NCBI GenBank assembly: GCA_017354595.1
Contig: JAFMQQ010000038.1
Location: 1 to 12,353, forward strand
Source of the DNA: Micromonosporaceae bacterium
Lineage (GTDB): Bacteria; Actinomycetota; Actinomycetes; Mycobacteriales; Micromonosporaceae
Direction of reading: 5' to 3'
DNA length: 12,353 nucleotides
Below the pieces are notes generated by a model. It was not told the origin of the DNA and did no database searches. It saw only the letters and a program-made list of their open reading frames with translations. Positions within the stretch are counted from its first letter, which is position 1. Every line of letters begins with the position of its first letter. Shown one piece after another: positions 1-7,564 of this stretch. Both the position numbers and the translations under genes were made by a program.

Positions 1-46
1 GGGTCTGAGCGGCGCGGGAGCCGGGGAGCCGGCGGCGGGCCAAGCC

Positions 47-517
47 TCACTCATCCTGCCGCCGGGCCTGCTGGTTGGCGTACTTGCGGACCCAGAACTC
101 GTACGCCTCGGCGAGCAGTGCCCGTACCGTCGGCAGCGTCGCCTCACCCGGGTTCACCACGCAGACCCAGTACTGGGAGGCGTAGATCGGGTGCGGCATG
201 AGCGTGTCGGTCGCGGTGTAGTCGGCGCCGGTGCGCAACACGCCGTCCGCGTCGCGTTCGGTCGCAGCGGCGCCGAAGCGCGCGGTGTAGGTCGCCTTGG
301 TCAGCCCGATGTTGACCCGGTACGCGCCGCCAGGTCTGTCCAGATTGGACACATGGTCGTAGTGGTCGCCGGTGACGATGGTGGCGAAGGGCTGCTGCCG
401 TTCGGGTGGGAGGTCACCGGCCGGGTCGTACAGGAAGAAGGTGTCACCGGAGCCTTCGGCGGCCCGTACCCCGTCGAAGGTGTCGCAGATGTACTGTCTC
501 AGCTCGTCGGCATCCAT
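47..517 (-). CDS. DUF6194 family protein
   Basis: A 156-residue soluble protein that I recognise as the actinobacterial DUF6194 family, whose biochemical role is unknown. The family pattern is clear: the N-terminal MDADELRQYI, then SGDTFFLYDP at about residues 23-32, the central PFATIVTGDHYDHVSNLDRP at about 43-62 followed by YRVNIGL, and near the C-terminus a segment with HPIYASQYWVCVVNP. There is no signal peptide or membrane segment, so it is probably cytoplasmic. I chose the ATG at 517 because the family normally starts with MDADE; a GTG two codons upstream (523) is in frame and possible, and neither has a strong SD. It lies 25 bases downstream of the MFS gene on the same strand, so co-transcription is likely. 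Whether it acts with the transporter is unknown. Family assignment is firm, function is not. Confidence 0.85.
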   Translation of the reverse strand: MDADELRQYICDTFDGVRAAEGSGDTFFLYDPAGDLPPERQQPFATIVTGDHYDHVSNLDRPGGAYRVNIGLTKATYTARFGAAATERDADGVLRTGADYTATDTLMPHPIYASQYWVCVVNPGEATLPTVRALLAEAYEFWVRKYANQQARRQDE

Positions 518-542
518 GCCCACGAGTCTGTCAGGACGCCCG

Positions 543-1706
543 TCACTCCTGCGGTTCGACCGTCAACCCGATCGCGCCCGGCCGCAGCGCGGTTGCGGTG
601 GAGGCGACGAAGAGCGCCAGTACGGCGGGGATGCCCAGCGCTACCGGCAGGCCGACCACTTCGGCGGCGCCGCCGATGGCGACCGGCCCGACCAGGAAGC
701 CGGTGAAGCCGAGGCTGGCCACCCGGGCGATGGCCCGGCCGGCGAGTGCCGGATCGCGGCTGCCGGCGGCGGAGAAGACTTGCGGTGCGATGCAGGACAG
801 CCCGGCGCCGAGGCAGCCGAAGCCGACCACACCGGCGATCGGCTGTCCAATGAGGAGGGTGGTACCCAGGCCGGCGAAGGCGAGTACGCCGCAGGCGCGG
901 ACCAGCCGCACCGGGCCGTACCGGGCGACCAGCCGGTCGCCGGCCAGCCGGCCGGCCATCATCATGATGGCGAAGGCGGCGTACGCGGTAGCCGCGAAGC
1001 CGGCGCCGCTACCGAGGCTGTCCCGCAGGTAGACGCTGCTCCAGTCGGCCGCGGCGCCCTCACCGACCAGGCAGCAGAAGGCCAGCACGCCGAGGAACAA
1101 CACACCGCCGGTGCGCTCCCGTGGCGTTCGTCCGGCATGCTCCGCAGCGGCCGGCTCGGGCCGGTGCGCCAGTGCCCACCTCCAGGACCAGGCGGCGAGC
1201 AGGAGCGCGAGGCCGGCGACGGTGGCGAAGGTGACGGCCGGGCCCAGGCCGGCGTGGGCGAACAGGCCGCCGGTGGCCGCGCCCAGAAAGCCGCCGATGC
1301 TGTAGACCGCGTGGAACGAGGACATGATGGGCCGCTGCGTGGCTTGCTGCACCTGGACCGCGTTGGCGTTCATGGCGACGTTCAAGGTGCCGTGTACGGC
1401 GCCGAACAGCAACAGGCTGGCACCGAGTGCGACCAGGCCGCCGGCGTACGCGGGCAGGATGAGCAGCAGCGCGTCGACGGCTGCGGCCGGAGTCATGATC
1501 CGGGTGCTGCCATACCGGTCGACCAGCCGGCCGATCACCTGCATGCCGGTGATGGCACCGGCGGCGAATGCGAGCAGGGCGATGCTGAGCTGGCCGTCGG
1601 AGAGGTCCAGCCGGTGCTTGATGGCGGGGATGCGGGCGGTCCAGGTACCCAGGATGGTGCCGTACAACAGGAACAGCAGGGACGTGGCGACACGCGCCCG
1701 TACCAA
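543..1706 (-). CDS. MFS transporter (YbjJ-like)
   Basis: A 387-residue, very hydrophobic protein with about 12 predicted membrane helices, a secondary transporter of the major facilitator superfamily. The cytoplasmic motif A after helix 2 is visible as GRLVDRYGSTR at residues 59-69, and a related loop, GRLAGDRLVARYGPVR, occurs in the second half. Residues about 112-139 (MNANAVQVQQ...RPIMSSFHAVYSIGG) match the pattern I associate with the YbjJ-like MFS branch, whose members are mostly uncharacterised. The substrate cannot be inferred. The chosen start is TTG at 1706, giving MVRARVATSLLF; the SD is weak (CAGG about 12 bases upstream) and the frame stays open upstream, so the start is uncertain by some residues. 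It is transcribed away from the ABC importer operon and leads the MFS-DUF6194 pair. Confidence 0.88.
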   Translation of the reverse strand: MVRARVATSLLFLLYGTILGTWTARIPAIKHRLDLSDGQLSIALLAFAAGAITGMQVIGRLVDRYGSTRIMTPAAAVDALLLILPAYAGGLVALGASLLLFGAVHGTLNVAMNANAVQVQQATQRPIMSSFHAVYSIGGFLGAATGGLFAHAGLGPAVTFATVAGLALLLAAWSWRWALAHRPEPAAAEHAGRTPRERTGGVLFLGVLAFCCLVGEGAAADWSSVYLRDSLGSGAGFAATAYAAFAIMMMAGRLAGDRLVARYGPVRLVRACGVLAFAGLGTTLLIGQPIAGVVGFGCLGAGLSCIAPQVFSAAGSRDPALAGRAIARVASLGFTGFLVGPVAIGGAAEVVGLPVALGIPAVLALFVASTATALRPGAIGLTVEPQE

Positions 1707-1915
1707 CGGGGCTTGCTGCCTGTTACCGACGGTCGAGTTGCCTACGGTTGCGAGTCTATGGGGCGCCGCGCCTGGGCTTTCGACGTGTACAGCTCGCCCG
1801 ATCTGGATGGCCGCGGCGTTACCGGCTTGTGTCTGGCGCCGAGATAACTAACACCGTAAGTTTGTCGGCAACAGACGCCCGCCGTGCACCGCCGCCCGGA
1901 TTGAGGGTGATGTCG
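1707..1915. other. Divergent intergenic region (MFS / ABC importer)
   Basis: About 209 bases between the divergent starts must hold promoters for both directions. The reading frame of livG is open back to 1748, but the extra sequence has no ABC-protein character, so I treat it as non-coding. An AT-richer patch at about 1842-1863 (GATAACTAACACCGTAAGTT) is the likeliest place for a promoter of the importer operon; GATAAC at 1843-1848 with TTACCG at 1819-1824 (18-base spacer) is only a partial match to -10/-35 boxes. No convincing operator was found. Confidence 0.4.
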
Positions 1916-2740
1916 ATGGCCGCCGTGGGGGAGTCCGGGTCCGCTCAGGACGCTGAGCAAGCCGGCCTCGTCCTGCGCGCGATCGCGGTCCGCTTCGGCG
2001 GTCTGACCGCCCTTGACGACGTGTCGATGCACGTCGGTCCCGGCAGCGTCGTCGGCGTCATCGGGCCCAACGGCGCCGGCAAGACGACCCTGTTCAATGT
2101 CGTCTGCGGCTTCGTACGGCCACACGCGGGCAGGATGGCCTGGGACGGTGCGCCGCTGCGCACGCGGCCGCACCGCCTGGCGCGGCTCGGCATTGCCCGC
2201 ACCCTCCAGGGTGTCGGGTTGTTCGACGGCCTCAGCGTGCTGGAGAACGTGATGGTCGGCGCGACGGTATCTGCCCGCACCGGGTTCGGTGCCGCCCTGT
2301 TCGCCGCGCCCCGCGTCGACCGGGACGAGCGGGACCTGCGTCGCGCGGCCATGGAGTGCCTGTCCGGGTTGGGCGTTGCCGACGCCGCCGGGCGACGACC
2401 CGACAGCCTGCCCTACGCGCTGCGCAAGCGGGTGGCGCTGGCCCGGGCGCTGGTCAGCCGGCCGCGCCTGCTGCTGCTCGATGAACCGGCCGGCGGGCTC
2501 GGCGGCGCGGACATCGACGAGCTGGCCACACTGATCCGTTCCCTGCCGTCCCGGCCGGGCGGCGGCTGCGCGGTGATGCTCGTCGAGCACCACATGGATC
2601 TGGTGACCCGGGTCTGCGACCACGTTGTGGTGCTCGACTTCGGGCGGGTGATCGCTTCCGGTACCCCGGAGCAGATCCGCGACGATCCGGCGGTCATCGA
2701 CGCCTACCTCGGGACCACCGTGGAGCCAGCTCATGAGTGA
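1916..2740 (+). CDS. livG: ABC transporter ATP-binding protein, LivG-like
   Basis: A 274-residue ATPase, one of the two motor subunits of a branched-chain/hydrophobic-amino-acid-type importer. Walker A is GPNGAGKTT at 50-58, the Q-loop glutamine is near 98, Walker B is RLLLLDEP at 184-191 and the switch histidine lies in VEHHMD at 223-228. The C-terminal DFGRVIASGTPEQIRDDPAVIDAYLG is typical of LivG. The signature loop is unusual: LPYALRKR at 165-172, where the usually conserved second glycine (LSGGQ, or LPYG in this branch) is alanine 168. I start at the ATG at 1916 because GAGGG at 1903-1907 sits 8 bases upstream; the ATG at 1910 is too close to it. The next gene starts inside this one with an 8-base overlap. 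The LivG family call is firm, the ligand unknown. Confidence 0.92.
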   Translation: MAAVGESGSAQDAEQAGLVLRAIAVRFGGLTALDDVSMHVGPGSVVGVIGPNGAGKTTLFNVVCGFVRPHAGRMAWDGAPLRTRPHRLARLGIARTLQGVGLFDGLSVLENVMVGATVSARTGFGAALFAAPRVDRDERDLRRAAMECLSGLGVADAAGRRPDSLPYALRKRVALARALVSRPRLLLLDEPAGGLGGADIDELATLIRSLPSRPGGGCAVMLVEHHMDLVTRVCDHVVVLDFGRVIASGTPEQIRDDPAVIDAYLGTTVEPAHE

Positions 2741-3473
2741 TCTGCTCGAGGTCGAGGGGCTGACCGCCGGATACCACGGGGTGCCGGTGCTGCACGGCAT
2801 CGATCTGCGGGTACCGGCCGGCACGATCTGCGCGGTGCTTGGTGCCAACGGTGCCGGCAAGACGACTCTGCTGCGCGCCCTCTCCGGGCTGATCCGGCCG
2901 TCAACCGGCCGGATCGCGTTCGACGGTGCCGACCTCGGCGACCTGGCCACGGAGCGGCTGGTCCGGCGCGGCATCGGCCACGTACCCGAGGGGCGTGGCG
3001 TGATCGCCGAGCTCACCGTCGAGGAGAACCTGATGCTCGGTGGCGCCTGGCGCCTGGGCTGGGCCGGCGTGTGGGGAGCTGCCCGGGCCGGGCTGCGCCG
3101 TGATGTCGCCGAGGTGTACCAACTGTTTCCGCCGCTGGCCGCGCGCCGCCGGCAGCCCGGCCACCAGCTGTCCGGCGGCGAGCGTCAGATGCTCGCGCTG
3201 GGCCGGGCGCTGGTCGGCCGGCCCCGACTGCTGCTGCTGGACGAGCCGTCCCTCGGTCTGGCCCCCAGGGTTGTCGCCCAGACCATGGCGTTGCTGCGGC
3301 AGTTGTGCGAGCAGACGAGGCTGACCGTGCTGCTGGTCGAGCAGAACGTACGCAGCGCGCTGTCCATCGCCGACCAGGGCGTCGTGATGTCGCTGGGTCG
3401 GGTGGTGGCCGCCGGCGACGCGCGGCGGCTGGCCGACGATGCCGACCTCCGCCATGCCTACCTGGGGTTCTGA
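2733..3473 (+). CDS. livF: ABC transporter ATP-binding protein, LivF-like
   Basis: A 246-residue ATPase, the second motor subunit of the importer. Walker A is GANGAGKTT at 37-45, the signature is a canonical LSGGERQ at 146-152, and Walker B is LLLLDEPSLGLAP at 166-178. The stretch IGHVPEGRGVIAELTVEENL at about 81-100 and VEQN in place of the switch histidine at about 202-205 are both typical of LivF rather than LivG. Its ATG lies within the end of livG (8-base overlap), and its stop shares a base with the start of the permease (TGATG), so translational coupling along the operon is likely. LivG and LivF normally form a heterodimer on the inner face of the membrane. Since LivG has an altered signature loop, the ATP site made of LivF Walker A and LivG signature may be the weaker one (inference). 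Confidence 0.94.
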   Translation: MSDLLEVEGLTAGYHGVPVLHGIDLRVPAGTICAVLGANGAGKTTLLRALSGLIRPSTGRIAFDGADLGDLATERLVRRGIGHVPEGRGVIAELTVEENLMLGGAWRLGWAGVWGAARAGLRRDVAEVYQLFPPLAARRRQPGHQLSGGERQMLALGRALVGRPRLLLLDEPSLGLAPRVVAQTMALLRQLCEQTRLTVLLVEQNVRSALSIADQGVVMSLGRVVAAGDARRLADDADLRHAYLGF

Positions 3474-4351
3474 TGGACCGCTTTCTGTTCCTCACCGTCG
3501 ACGGGCTGACCCATGGCGCCGTCTACTCAGCGTTCGCGCTCGCGCTGGTACTCATCTGGCGAGGTACCCGGATCGTGAACTTCGCCCAGGGCGTACTAGC
3601 GGTTGCCACCTCGTACCTCGCCTACACCGTGACCGGGCGGTCCGGCTCGTACTGGTTGGGCTTTCTCGCCGCGCTGCTGGCCGGCCTGGTGCTCGGCGCG
3701 GTCGTGGAGCGGCTGGTGATGCACCGGGTCGCCGGCGCGCCACCGCTCAACGCGGTGATTGTCGCGCTCGGGTTGGTACTCGTGGTTCAGGGCGTGCTCG
3801 GCATGATCTACGGCAACCAGTACCTTCCGTTCCCGGCTCCCTTCGACCGGTCCGCCATGACGGTCGGCGGGGTACCCCTGGTGTCGCGGTTCGACCTGTT
3901 CGTTTTCGGCACCGTGGTGCTGTTGATGATCGTTCTCGCGCTGTTGTTCACCCGCACCGCGATCGGGCTGCGCATGCGGGCTGCCGCATTCGCCCCGTCG
4001 GTGGCCCGGCTGCTCGGCGTGCGGGTGGGCCGGATGCTCACCCTCGGCTGGGCGCTGGCGGCGCTGGTCGGGGCTCTGGCCGGCATGCTGGTCATCCCGA
4101 CCGGGCTCGGGTTGCACCCGACCGCGATGGACACGGTGTTCGTCTCCGCGTTCACCGCCGTCGTGGTAGGCGGCCTGGACAGCCCGGCAGGTGCGGTGGT
4201 CGGCGGAATGCTGGTCGGGCTCGTACTGTCCTATGTGGCCGGTTACCTCGGCGCCGGCACGGCCCCGCTCGCGGTGCTGGCGCTGCTCGTCGTGGTGCTG
4301 CTGGTCCGGCCGGCAGGGCTGTTCTCGGGACCCCAGGCCAGGCGGGTATGA
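3473..4351 (+). CDS. livH: Branched-chain amino acid-type ABC permease, LivH-like
   Basis: A 292-residue integral membrane permease. It opens with DGLTHGAVYSAFALALVLIW, followed by GTRIVNFAQGVLA, the LivH-type N-terminal pattern. It has about eight hydrophobic segments and a cytoplasmic coupling loop, RTAIGLRMRAAAFAPSVARL, then LLGV, that contacts the ATPases. Near the C-terminus, GGLDSPAGAVVGG is the conserved loop of this permease family. The start is the ATG at 3473, which overlaps the livF stop by one base; longer versions of the frame run back into livF and are not believable. The stop overlaps the ATG of the livM-like gene by four bases (ATGA). It forms half of the membrane channel together with LivM. 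Confidence 0.93.
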   Translation: MDRFLFLTVDGLTHGAVYSAFALALVLIWRGTRIVNFAQGVLAVATSYLAYTVTGRSGSYWLGFLAALLAGLVLGAVVERLVMHRVAGAPPLNAVIVALGLVLVVQGVLGMIYGNQYLPFPAPFDRSAMTVGGVPLVSRFDLFVFGTVVLLMIVLALLFTRTAIGLRMRAAAFAPSVARLLGVRVGRMLTLGWALAALVGALAGMLVIPTGLGLHPTAMDTVFVSAFTAVVVGGLDSPAGAVVGGMLVGLVLSYVAGYLGAGTAPLAVLALLVVVLLVRPAGLFSGPQARRV

Positions 4352-5478
4352 CGGGCTGGCTGCACTCCTGCCGCCGCACCAGCGTTCCCACACTGGCGCG
4401 TCACCTGATTGGCGTCGCCGTCGCCGCGGTCGCCTTGTTAGGCCTGACCTACGTGCTCGACCCATTCCACGACTACCAGCTGGCGACGGCGGCGGCGTAC
4501 CTGTGCGCGGCCGCCGGGTTGACGGTCCTCATTGGACAGAATGGCCAGCTCTCTCTGGGGCACGGTGCGCTGATGGCGGTCGGCGCCTACACGCTGGCCA
4601 TGGTGCAGAACCAGTTCGGCGACCATGGGGTGATAGCACAGTGGACGGTCGTGGTTTCGCTGGCCGCCGGCGTGGTCACCGCGACGCTGGCCGGTACCGT
4701 CATCGGGCTGGCCGCGGCCCGGCTGCGCGGCCCGTACCTGGCCGGGCTCACCCTCGTGGTCGCCATCGCGCTGCCCGCGGTGACCACCGTGTTCAGCGGC
4801 GTGTTCCACGGCGACCAGGGTATGTCCGTATTCCTGCCGCCGGTGCCCGACCAGCTCGGCGTGGACTTCCCGATGGAGCGGTGGCAGGCGTGGCTGGCCG
4901 TCGCCGCCGCGCTGCTGACCCTGTTGGCGCTGGCGAATCTGGTGCGTGGCCGGTTTGGCCGCTCGATGCGGGCCATCCGCGACAACGAGGTGGCCGCGAG
5001 CGTCGCCGGGATCCCGGTGGCCAGGGTCCAGGTGGTCGCCTTCGTGGTCAGCGCCGCCTGCGCCGGCCTCGGCGGCGGGATGTTCGCGGTGCTGGCGCAG
5101 AGCGTGTCCCCGGACGCCTTCACCCTGACGCTCTCGCTCAACCTGCTCCTGGCCGTGGTGGTCGGTGGCTCCGGCAGCCTGGCCGGCGCGGTCTGGGGCA
5201 GCCTGCTGCTTGTGCTGCTGCGGTACTGGGCCGACCAACTTACCGGCGGCCTGGCCCTCTCGGCCGGGCTGCGTACCCGGCTGGCCGGCAACCTGCCGCT
5301 GGCCGTCTTCGGCTTGCTCCTGATCGTGGTGATGATGGCCGCTCCGGGCGGCGTGCAAGGCCTGCTCAGCCGAGCCGGCCGATGGGTGGGCGGCCGGCTG
5401 ATCCGCCGTCCGTCGCACCGGGCGGAGGTTCCCGCCCCTGACGCGGAACCACCCGCTCCCGTGGTTTCGCACTCCTGA
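4348..5478 (+). CDS. livM: Branched-chain amino acid-type ABC permease, LivM-like
   Basis: A 376-residue membrane permease, the second channel subunit. After a basic N-terminus and a first helix (about 20-40), the conserved LivM segment is seen as GLTVLIGQNGQLSLGHGALM followed by AVGAYT. The coupling loop is RFGRSMRAIRDNEVAASVAG, followed by IPVARVQVVAFVVSA, and the late loop is VVGGSGSLAGAVWG. The last 20-25 residues form a proline-rich, non-membrane tail (AEVPAPDAEPPAPVV), an ordinary variable extension. The start is the ATG at 4348, in an ATGA overlap with the preceding permease, indicating coupled translation. The gene is followed by a 31-base gap and the lipoprotein binding protein, completing the importer. 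Confidence 0.93.
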   Translation: MTGWLHSCRRTSVPTLARHLIGVAVAAVALLGLTYVLDPFHDYQLATAAAYLCAAAGLTVLIGQNGQLSLGHGALMAVGAYTLAMVQNQFGDHGVIAQWTVVVSLAAGVVTATLAGTVIGLAAARLRGPYLAGLTLVVAIALPAVTTVFSGVFHGDQGMSVFLPPVPDQLGVDFPMERWQAWLAVAAALLTLLALANLVRGRFGRSMRAIRDNEVAASVAGIPVARVQVVAFVVSAACAGLGGGMFAVLAQSVSPDAFTLTLSLNLLLAVVVGGSGSLAGAVWGSLLLVLLRYWADQLTGGLALSAGLRTRLAGNLPLAVFGLLLIVVMMAAPGGVQGLLSRAGRWVGGRLIRRPSHRAEVPAPDAEPPAPVVSHS

Positions 5479-5493
5479 ATTCCCAGCCCCGTG

Positions 5494-5500
5494 AAGGGGG
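5494..5500 (+). promoter_or_regulatory. Ribosome binding site for the binding-protein gene
   Basis: AAGGGGG ends 9 bases before the GTG at 5510. It decides the start, because an in-frame TGA at 5492-5494 rules out anything longer. The run CCCC at 5487-5490 could pair with the GGGG of this site across a GTGAA loop, which would partly hide it; four base pairs is weak evidence. Confidence 0.55.
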
Positions 5501-5509
5501 TGTCGGAGA

Positions 5510-6793
5510 GTGTTTCGCAGCCTGCACCGTATCGTGGCCGCCGCGACCATTGCCGTCCTGGTTGCCGCGGCCGGTGCCTGTAGTCAGAGCGGTGGGTCCG
5601 GCTCGTCGGGTGGGTCGGTGCCTGGGGTGACCGACACCGAGGTTGTCGTCGGTACCCACACCCCGCTGACCGGTCCGGCCGCGGCGGGGTACAGCAAGAT
5701 ATCCGCGGCGGCCAAGGCGTACTTCGACTACGTCAACGCCAACGGCGGAGTCAACGGCCGCAAGATCACCTACAAGATCATGGACGACGGGTACAACCCG
5801 GCCACCACGCAGCAGGTGGTGCGCCAGCTCGTCCTGCAGGAGAAGGTGTTCGCCATCCTCAATGGTCTGGGCACTCCGACACACACCGGCGTGCTCGACT
5901 TCCTGAACACCAACAAGGTACCGGACCTGTTCGTCGCGTCCGGCAGCCTGAGCTGGAACCAACCGCAGAAGTACCCGTACACGTTCGGCTACAACCCGGA
6001 CTACACGATCGAGGGCAAGATTCTGGCCACCTATCTCAAGGCCAACTTTGCCGGGCGGAAGGTGTGCACCTTCGGCCAGAATGACGACTTCGGAGCCGAC
6101 GGGCTCAAAGGCGTGCAGGCGGTGCTCGGCGCGAACGGCGTCGCGCACAGCGAAACCTACGATGTCACGAATACCAACGTGGCCCCGGCGATCGGCGCCC
6201 TCAAGCAGGCCGGCTGCCAGGTGACGGTCAGCTTCTCGGTACCGGGTTTCACTGCGCTCGCGATCGGTACCGCCGCCCAGATCGGCTTCCGGACGCAGTG
6301 GGTGGTGTCCAATGTGGGCGCCGACTACGCGACCCTCGCCGCACTACTGAAGACGGCCGCCGGGCCATTGCTGGAGGGCGTGATCAGCGACTCCTACCTG
6401 CCATCGGTGGACGACACGAGCAACGGCTGGGTTGCGTTGTTCCGGCGGCTCAACACCCAGTACAACAACAACACACCGTTCGACGGCAACGTGGAGTACG
6501 GCTTCTCGGTCGGGTACCTGTTTGTCCAGGCGCTGAAGGCGGCCGGCAAGAACCTGACCCGCCAGTCCATTGTGGATGCGGTCGAGCGGAACGGCTTCAA
6601 CGGCCCGGGGCTGTTCAAGCTGCGGTTCAGCAAGAACGACCACTCCGGGTACGGTGGCCTGCAGATGGGCAGGGTCCAGGGCGGCAAGCAGACGCTGTTC
6701 GGGCCGGTGTACACGACCGACGACGGCAGCGGCGCGGTGACCTCGATGGTTGCCTCGCCAGCCGCGCCACCGGCGAACGGAATCCCGACCTGA
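5510..6793 (+). CDS. ABC transporter substrate-binding lipoprotein (Peripla_BP_6 type)
   Basis: A 427-residue extracellular solute-binding protein that should capture the ligand for the importer encoded just upstream. It begins with a lipoprotein signal peptide: basic MFRSLHR, a hydrophobic stretch and a lipobox ending AAGAC with Cys24 as the expected lipidated residue, followed by a Gly/Ser-rich linker. The mature part starts VTDTEVVVGTHTPLTGPAAA, the hallmark of type I (LivJ/LivK-like) binding proteins, and continues with FDYVNANGGVNGRKITYKIM. Cys186 and Cys236 are the only other cysteines I noticed in the first 240 residues and could form a disulphide. The start is GTG at 5510 with AAGGGGG upstream. 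The family transports branched-chain amino acids but also amides, urea and aromatic compounds, so the ligand stays open. Confidence 0.93.
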   Translation: MFRSLHRIVAAATIAVLVAAAGACSQSGGSGSSGGSVPGVTDTEVVVGTHTPLTGPAAAGYSKISAAAKAYFDYVNANGGVNGRKITYKIMDDGYNPATTQQVVRQLVLQEKVFAILNGLGTPTHTGVLDFLNTNKVPDLFVASGSLSWNQPQKYPYTFGYNPDYTIEGKILATYLKANFAGRKVCTFGQNDDFGADGLKGVQAVLGANGVAHSETYDVTNTNVAPAIGALKQAGCQVTVSFSVPGFTALAIGTAAQIGFRTQWVVSNVGADYATLAALLKTAAGPLLEGVISDSYLPSVDDTSNGWVALFRRLNTQYNNNTPFDGNVEYGFSVGYLFVQALKAAGKNLTRQSIVDAVERNGFNGPGLFKLRFSKNDHSGYGGLQMGRVQGGKQTLFGPVYTTDDGSGAVTSMVASPAAPPANGIPT

Positions 6794-6827
6794 TCCGTTC
6801 GCGTCTGCCTGACCTGGTCGCGTGTCG

Positions 6828-6855
6828 GTGGGGTGGCGGTGTCTCGCCACCCCAC
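6828..6855. terminator. Bidirectional hairpin terminator
   Basis: An 11-bp perfect stem (GTGGGGTGGCG at 6828-6838, CGCCACCCCAC at 6845-6855) with a 6-base loop lies in the 74-base gap between two convergent genes, the binding-protein gene ending at 6793 and the TetR gene ending at 6868. There is no U-tract on either side, which is common for actinobacterial terminators. Position and symmetry make it a likely shared terminator. Confidence 0.8.
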
Positions 6856-6867
6856 GCTTGGGCGGTC

Positions 6868-7500
6868 TCAGGTGTGGCGGACCGTTGGGTACAGCGCCTC
6901 GAAGCCACCAACCAATGTGGAGAGTGCCAGCTCGAAGGCCCCGTCATCGACCCGCTGCCGGTGCTCGCGCAACCGGTGAGCGTCGCGCAGGTGCGGGTAC
7001 CGGTCGGCGTAGACGCTCGGGTCGTCCACGAACCCCTGCGCGAAGGAGCCCAGCGCGGAACCGGCGACCAGGTACCGCATGGCGGCGCCGATCCTGGTCG
7101 CGTACCCGGGTGGCCAGCCTGCCTCGGTCAGCTTGCCGTACACCGCGTCGGCCAGCGCCAGCGCGGCGGGGCGCAGCCGGGGGCCGCGGGCCAGGAACGG
7201 CACGGCGTTGGGGTGGGCGGCCAGCGCCCGCCGGTACCCGCGGGCCCAGGCGATCAGCGCCTGTGGCCAGTCCGTGCCGTCCAGGACGGTGAGATCGACC
7301 TGAGCCACGATCTGGTCAGCGATCCCGTCGAGGATCTCTTCCTTGGTCCCGAAGTGGTTGTACAGCGACGGCGCCGACACGCCCAGCTCGCTGGCGAGTC
7401 GTCGGGTGGACAGTGCGTCCAGGCCGTCACTGTCGAGAATGGACGTGGCGACCTCGATGATGCGCTGCCGGCTCAGCATCGGCTGACGAGGGCGGGCCAA
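6868..7500 (-). CDS. TetR/AcrR family transcriptional regulator
   Basis: A 210-residue one-component repressor-type regulator. The N-terminal DNA-binding domain covers about residues 10-57: RQRIIEVATSILDSDGLDAL, then the helix-turn-helix STRRLASELGVSAPSLYNHF ending at residue 50, and GTKEEILDGIAD. The remainder is an all-helical ligand-binding/dimerisation domain that looks like the TetR_C_1 (tetracycline-repressor-like) type. The start is TTG at 7500: GGGAAGG lies 6 bases upstream, a strong SD, and the frame then reads MARPRQPMLSRQR. It lies 64 bases downstream of fhs on the same strand and convergent to the importer operon. An inverted repeat just ahead of the gene (7516-7530) suggests autoregulation. 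The ligand and other targets are unknown. Confidence 0.92.
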   Translation of the reverse strand: MARPRQPMLSRQRIIEVATSILDSDGLDALSTRRLASELGVSAPSLYNHFGTKEEILDGIADQIVAQVDLTVLDGTDWPQALIAWARGYRRALAAHPNAVPFLARGPRLRPAALALADAVYGKLTEAGWPPGYATRIGAAMRYLVAGSALGSFAQGFVDDPSVYADRYPHLRDAHRLREHRQRVDDGAFELALSTLVGGFEALYPTVRHT

Positions 7501-7515
7501 CGGGTGCCTTCCCCG

Positions 7516-7530
7516 GTTGTCTAGTACAAC
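7516..7530. promoter_or_regulatory. Candidate TetR operator upstream of the regulator gene
   Basis: GTTGT-CTAGT-ACAAC is an inverted repeat with perfect 5-base arms, 16 bases before the TTG start of the TetR gene and next to its SD. A second, overlapping symmetry is TAGT-ACA-ACTA at 7522-7532. TetR-family proteins commonly bind short palindromes over their own promoter, so this is the obvious autoregulatory site. That it is bound is inference. Confidence 0.45.
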
Positions 7531-7564
7531 TAACGGCGCTAGCTTACGCCCGGTCCCGGGATCA

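Noticed and set aside
372..1847. A 491-codon plus-strand frame opposite the MFS and DUF6194 genes
   Set aside because: Low-complexity Gly/Ala/Asp/Arg-rich translation; the opposite strand encodes a proper 12-helix transporter with MFS motifs.
1748..1915. N-terminal extension of the livG-like gene
   Set aside because: The frame is open but the residues do not resemble an ABC protein, and a good SD sits just before 1916.
1742..3016. A 424-codon minus-strand frame
   Set aside because: Antisense to livG and livF, which carry Walker and signature motifs; no domain in the shadow.
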